Part shown: positions 6,517 to 6,725 of the stretch, in pieces
How positions within the stretch are numbered: the stretch's first letter is position 1
How the letters are laid out: every line of letters begins with the position of its first letter
Translations under genes and position numbers: made by a program
The notes under the pieces: model-generated
Told to the model about the DNA's origin: nothing
The model's input: only the letters and a program-made list of their open reading frames with translations
Database searches by the model: none
From: an uncultured Halioglobus sp.
GTDB lineage: Bacteria; Pseudomonadota; Gammaproteobacteria; Pseudomonadales; Halieaceae
Direction: 5' to 3'
NCBI GenBank assembly: GCA_905480565.1
Contig: CAJQQW010000115.1
Span: 1 to 6,725 of the forward strand
DNA length: 6,725 bases

Positions 6517-6725
6517 TCAGATATTTTTGAAATTAGGCTTACGCTTCTCCATAAAGGCCGTGATCGCCTCGATATTCTCCGGTGAGCCCGCCTGCCGCAT
6601 CATTCCCGCCTGCTCTTCACTGATGGCTGCGTCAATAGCTGGCAGATGATGCAAACGAAGAGAGCGCTTTATTTCCTTCAGGGCATTCACCGGCCACTGA
6701 GCTATTTCCTGAGCCTTGGCAAATG
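6517..6725 (-). CDS. Enoyl-CoA hydratase/isomerase family protein, C-terminal end only
   Basis: The last 68 codons are visible; the rest lies past the right edge. The frame reads FAKAQEIAQWPVNALKEIKR, then LPAIDAAISEE, and ends SPENIEAITAFMEKRKPNF before the TGA. This is the standard crotonase C-terminus: the A..P..A....K helix, an acidic E helix, and the S-PE-x-x-EAI-x-AF-x-EKR-x-P-x-F ending. The catalytic glutamates and oxyanion hole of the crotonase fold are in the missing part, so hydratase, isomerase or another crotonase activity cannot be chosen. It runs in the same direction as the DUF2236 gene 126 bp downstream, and with the thiolase in this window points to acyl-CoA degradation. Confidence 0.88.
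   Translation of the reverse strand, partial: FAKAQEIAQWPVNALKEIKRSLRLHHLPAIDAAISEEQAGMMRQAGSPENIEAITAFMEKRKPNFKNI

Overview
The window looks like a chromosomal piece of a moderate-GC proteobacterium, most likely a gammaproteobacterium. The reasons are Shine-Dalgarno-led genes, a GlxA-type AraC regulator, a RibBX-type riboflavin protein, and a lipobox protein with twin arginines. That placement is inferred from protein style, not from a database search. No rRNA, tRNA, insertion sequence, CRISPR array or prophage signature is visible.

Left part, + strand: the window opens inside an AraC-family regulator with an N-terminal DJ-1/PfpI-like domain (1-855). After about 100 bp comes a compact set of genes. 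These are a type II thiolase (958-2139), a RibB protein fused to a GTP-cyclohydrolase-II-like domain without its zinc cysteines (2185-3315), and an EthD-domain protein (3312-3695) whose GTG start overlaps the previous stop by 4 bp. A PhoX/DUF839-type exported protein with a lipoprotein signal (3751-4974) follows after 55 bp and may have its own promoter. The tight spacing suggests that thiolase, RibBX and EthD are expressed together, plausibly under the upstream AraC regulator.

Right part, - strand: an MpaB/rubber-oxygenase-type (DUF2236) putative haem oxygenase (5062-6390) runs convergently towards the PhoX-like gene. Upstream of it, in the same direction, is the C-terminal end of an enoyl-CoA hydratase/isomerase cut by the window edge (6517-6725). 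The 126-bp gap between these two holds a good promoter candidate with a palindrome exactly in the -35/-10 spacer, which looks like a repressor operator.

Taken together, a thiolase, an enoyl-CoA hydratase, an EthD protein and an MpaB-type oxygenase suggest a catabolic island in which a hydrophobic or aromatic/alicyclic substrate is oxidised and then shortened as CoA thioesters. The substrate cannot be named from this sequence. The most unusual item is the RibBX protein. It lacks the GTP cyclohydrolase zinc site, as is known for RibBX, and it also has a rewritten version of the normally conserved Thr-Thr-Gly loop in its RibB half.
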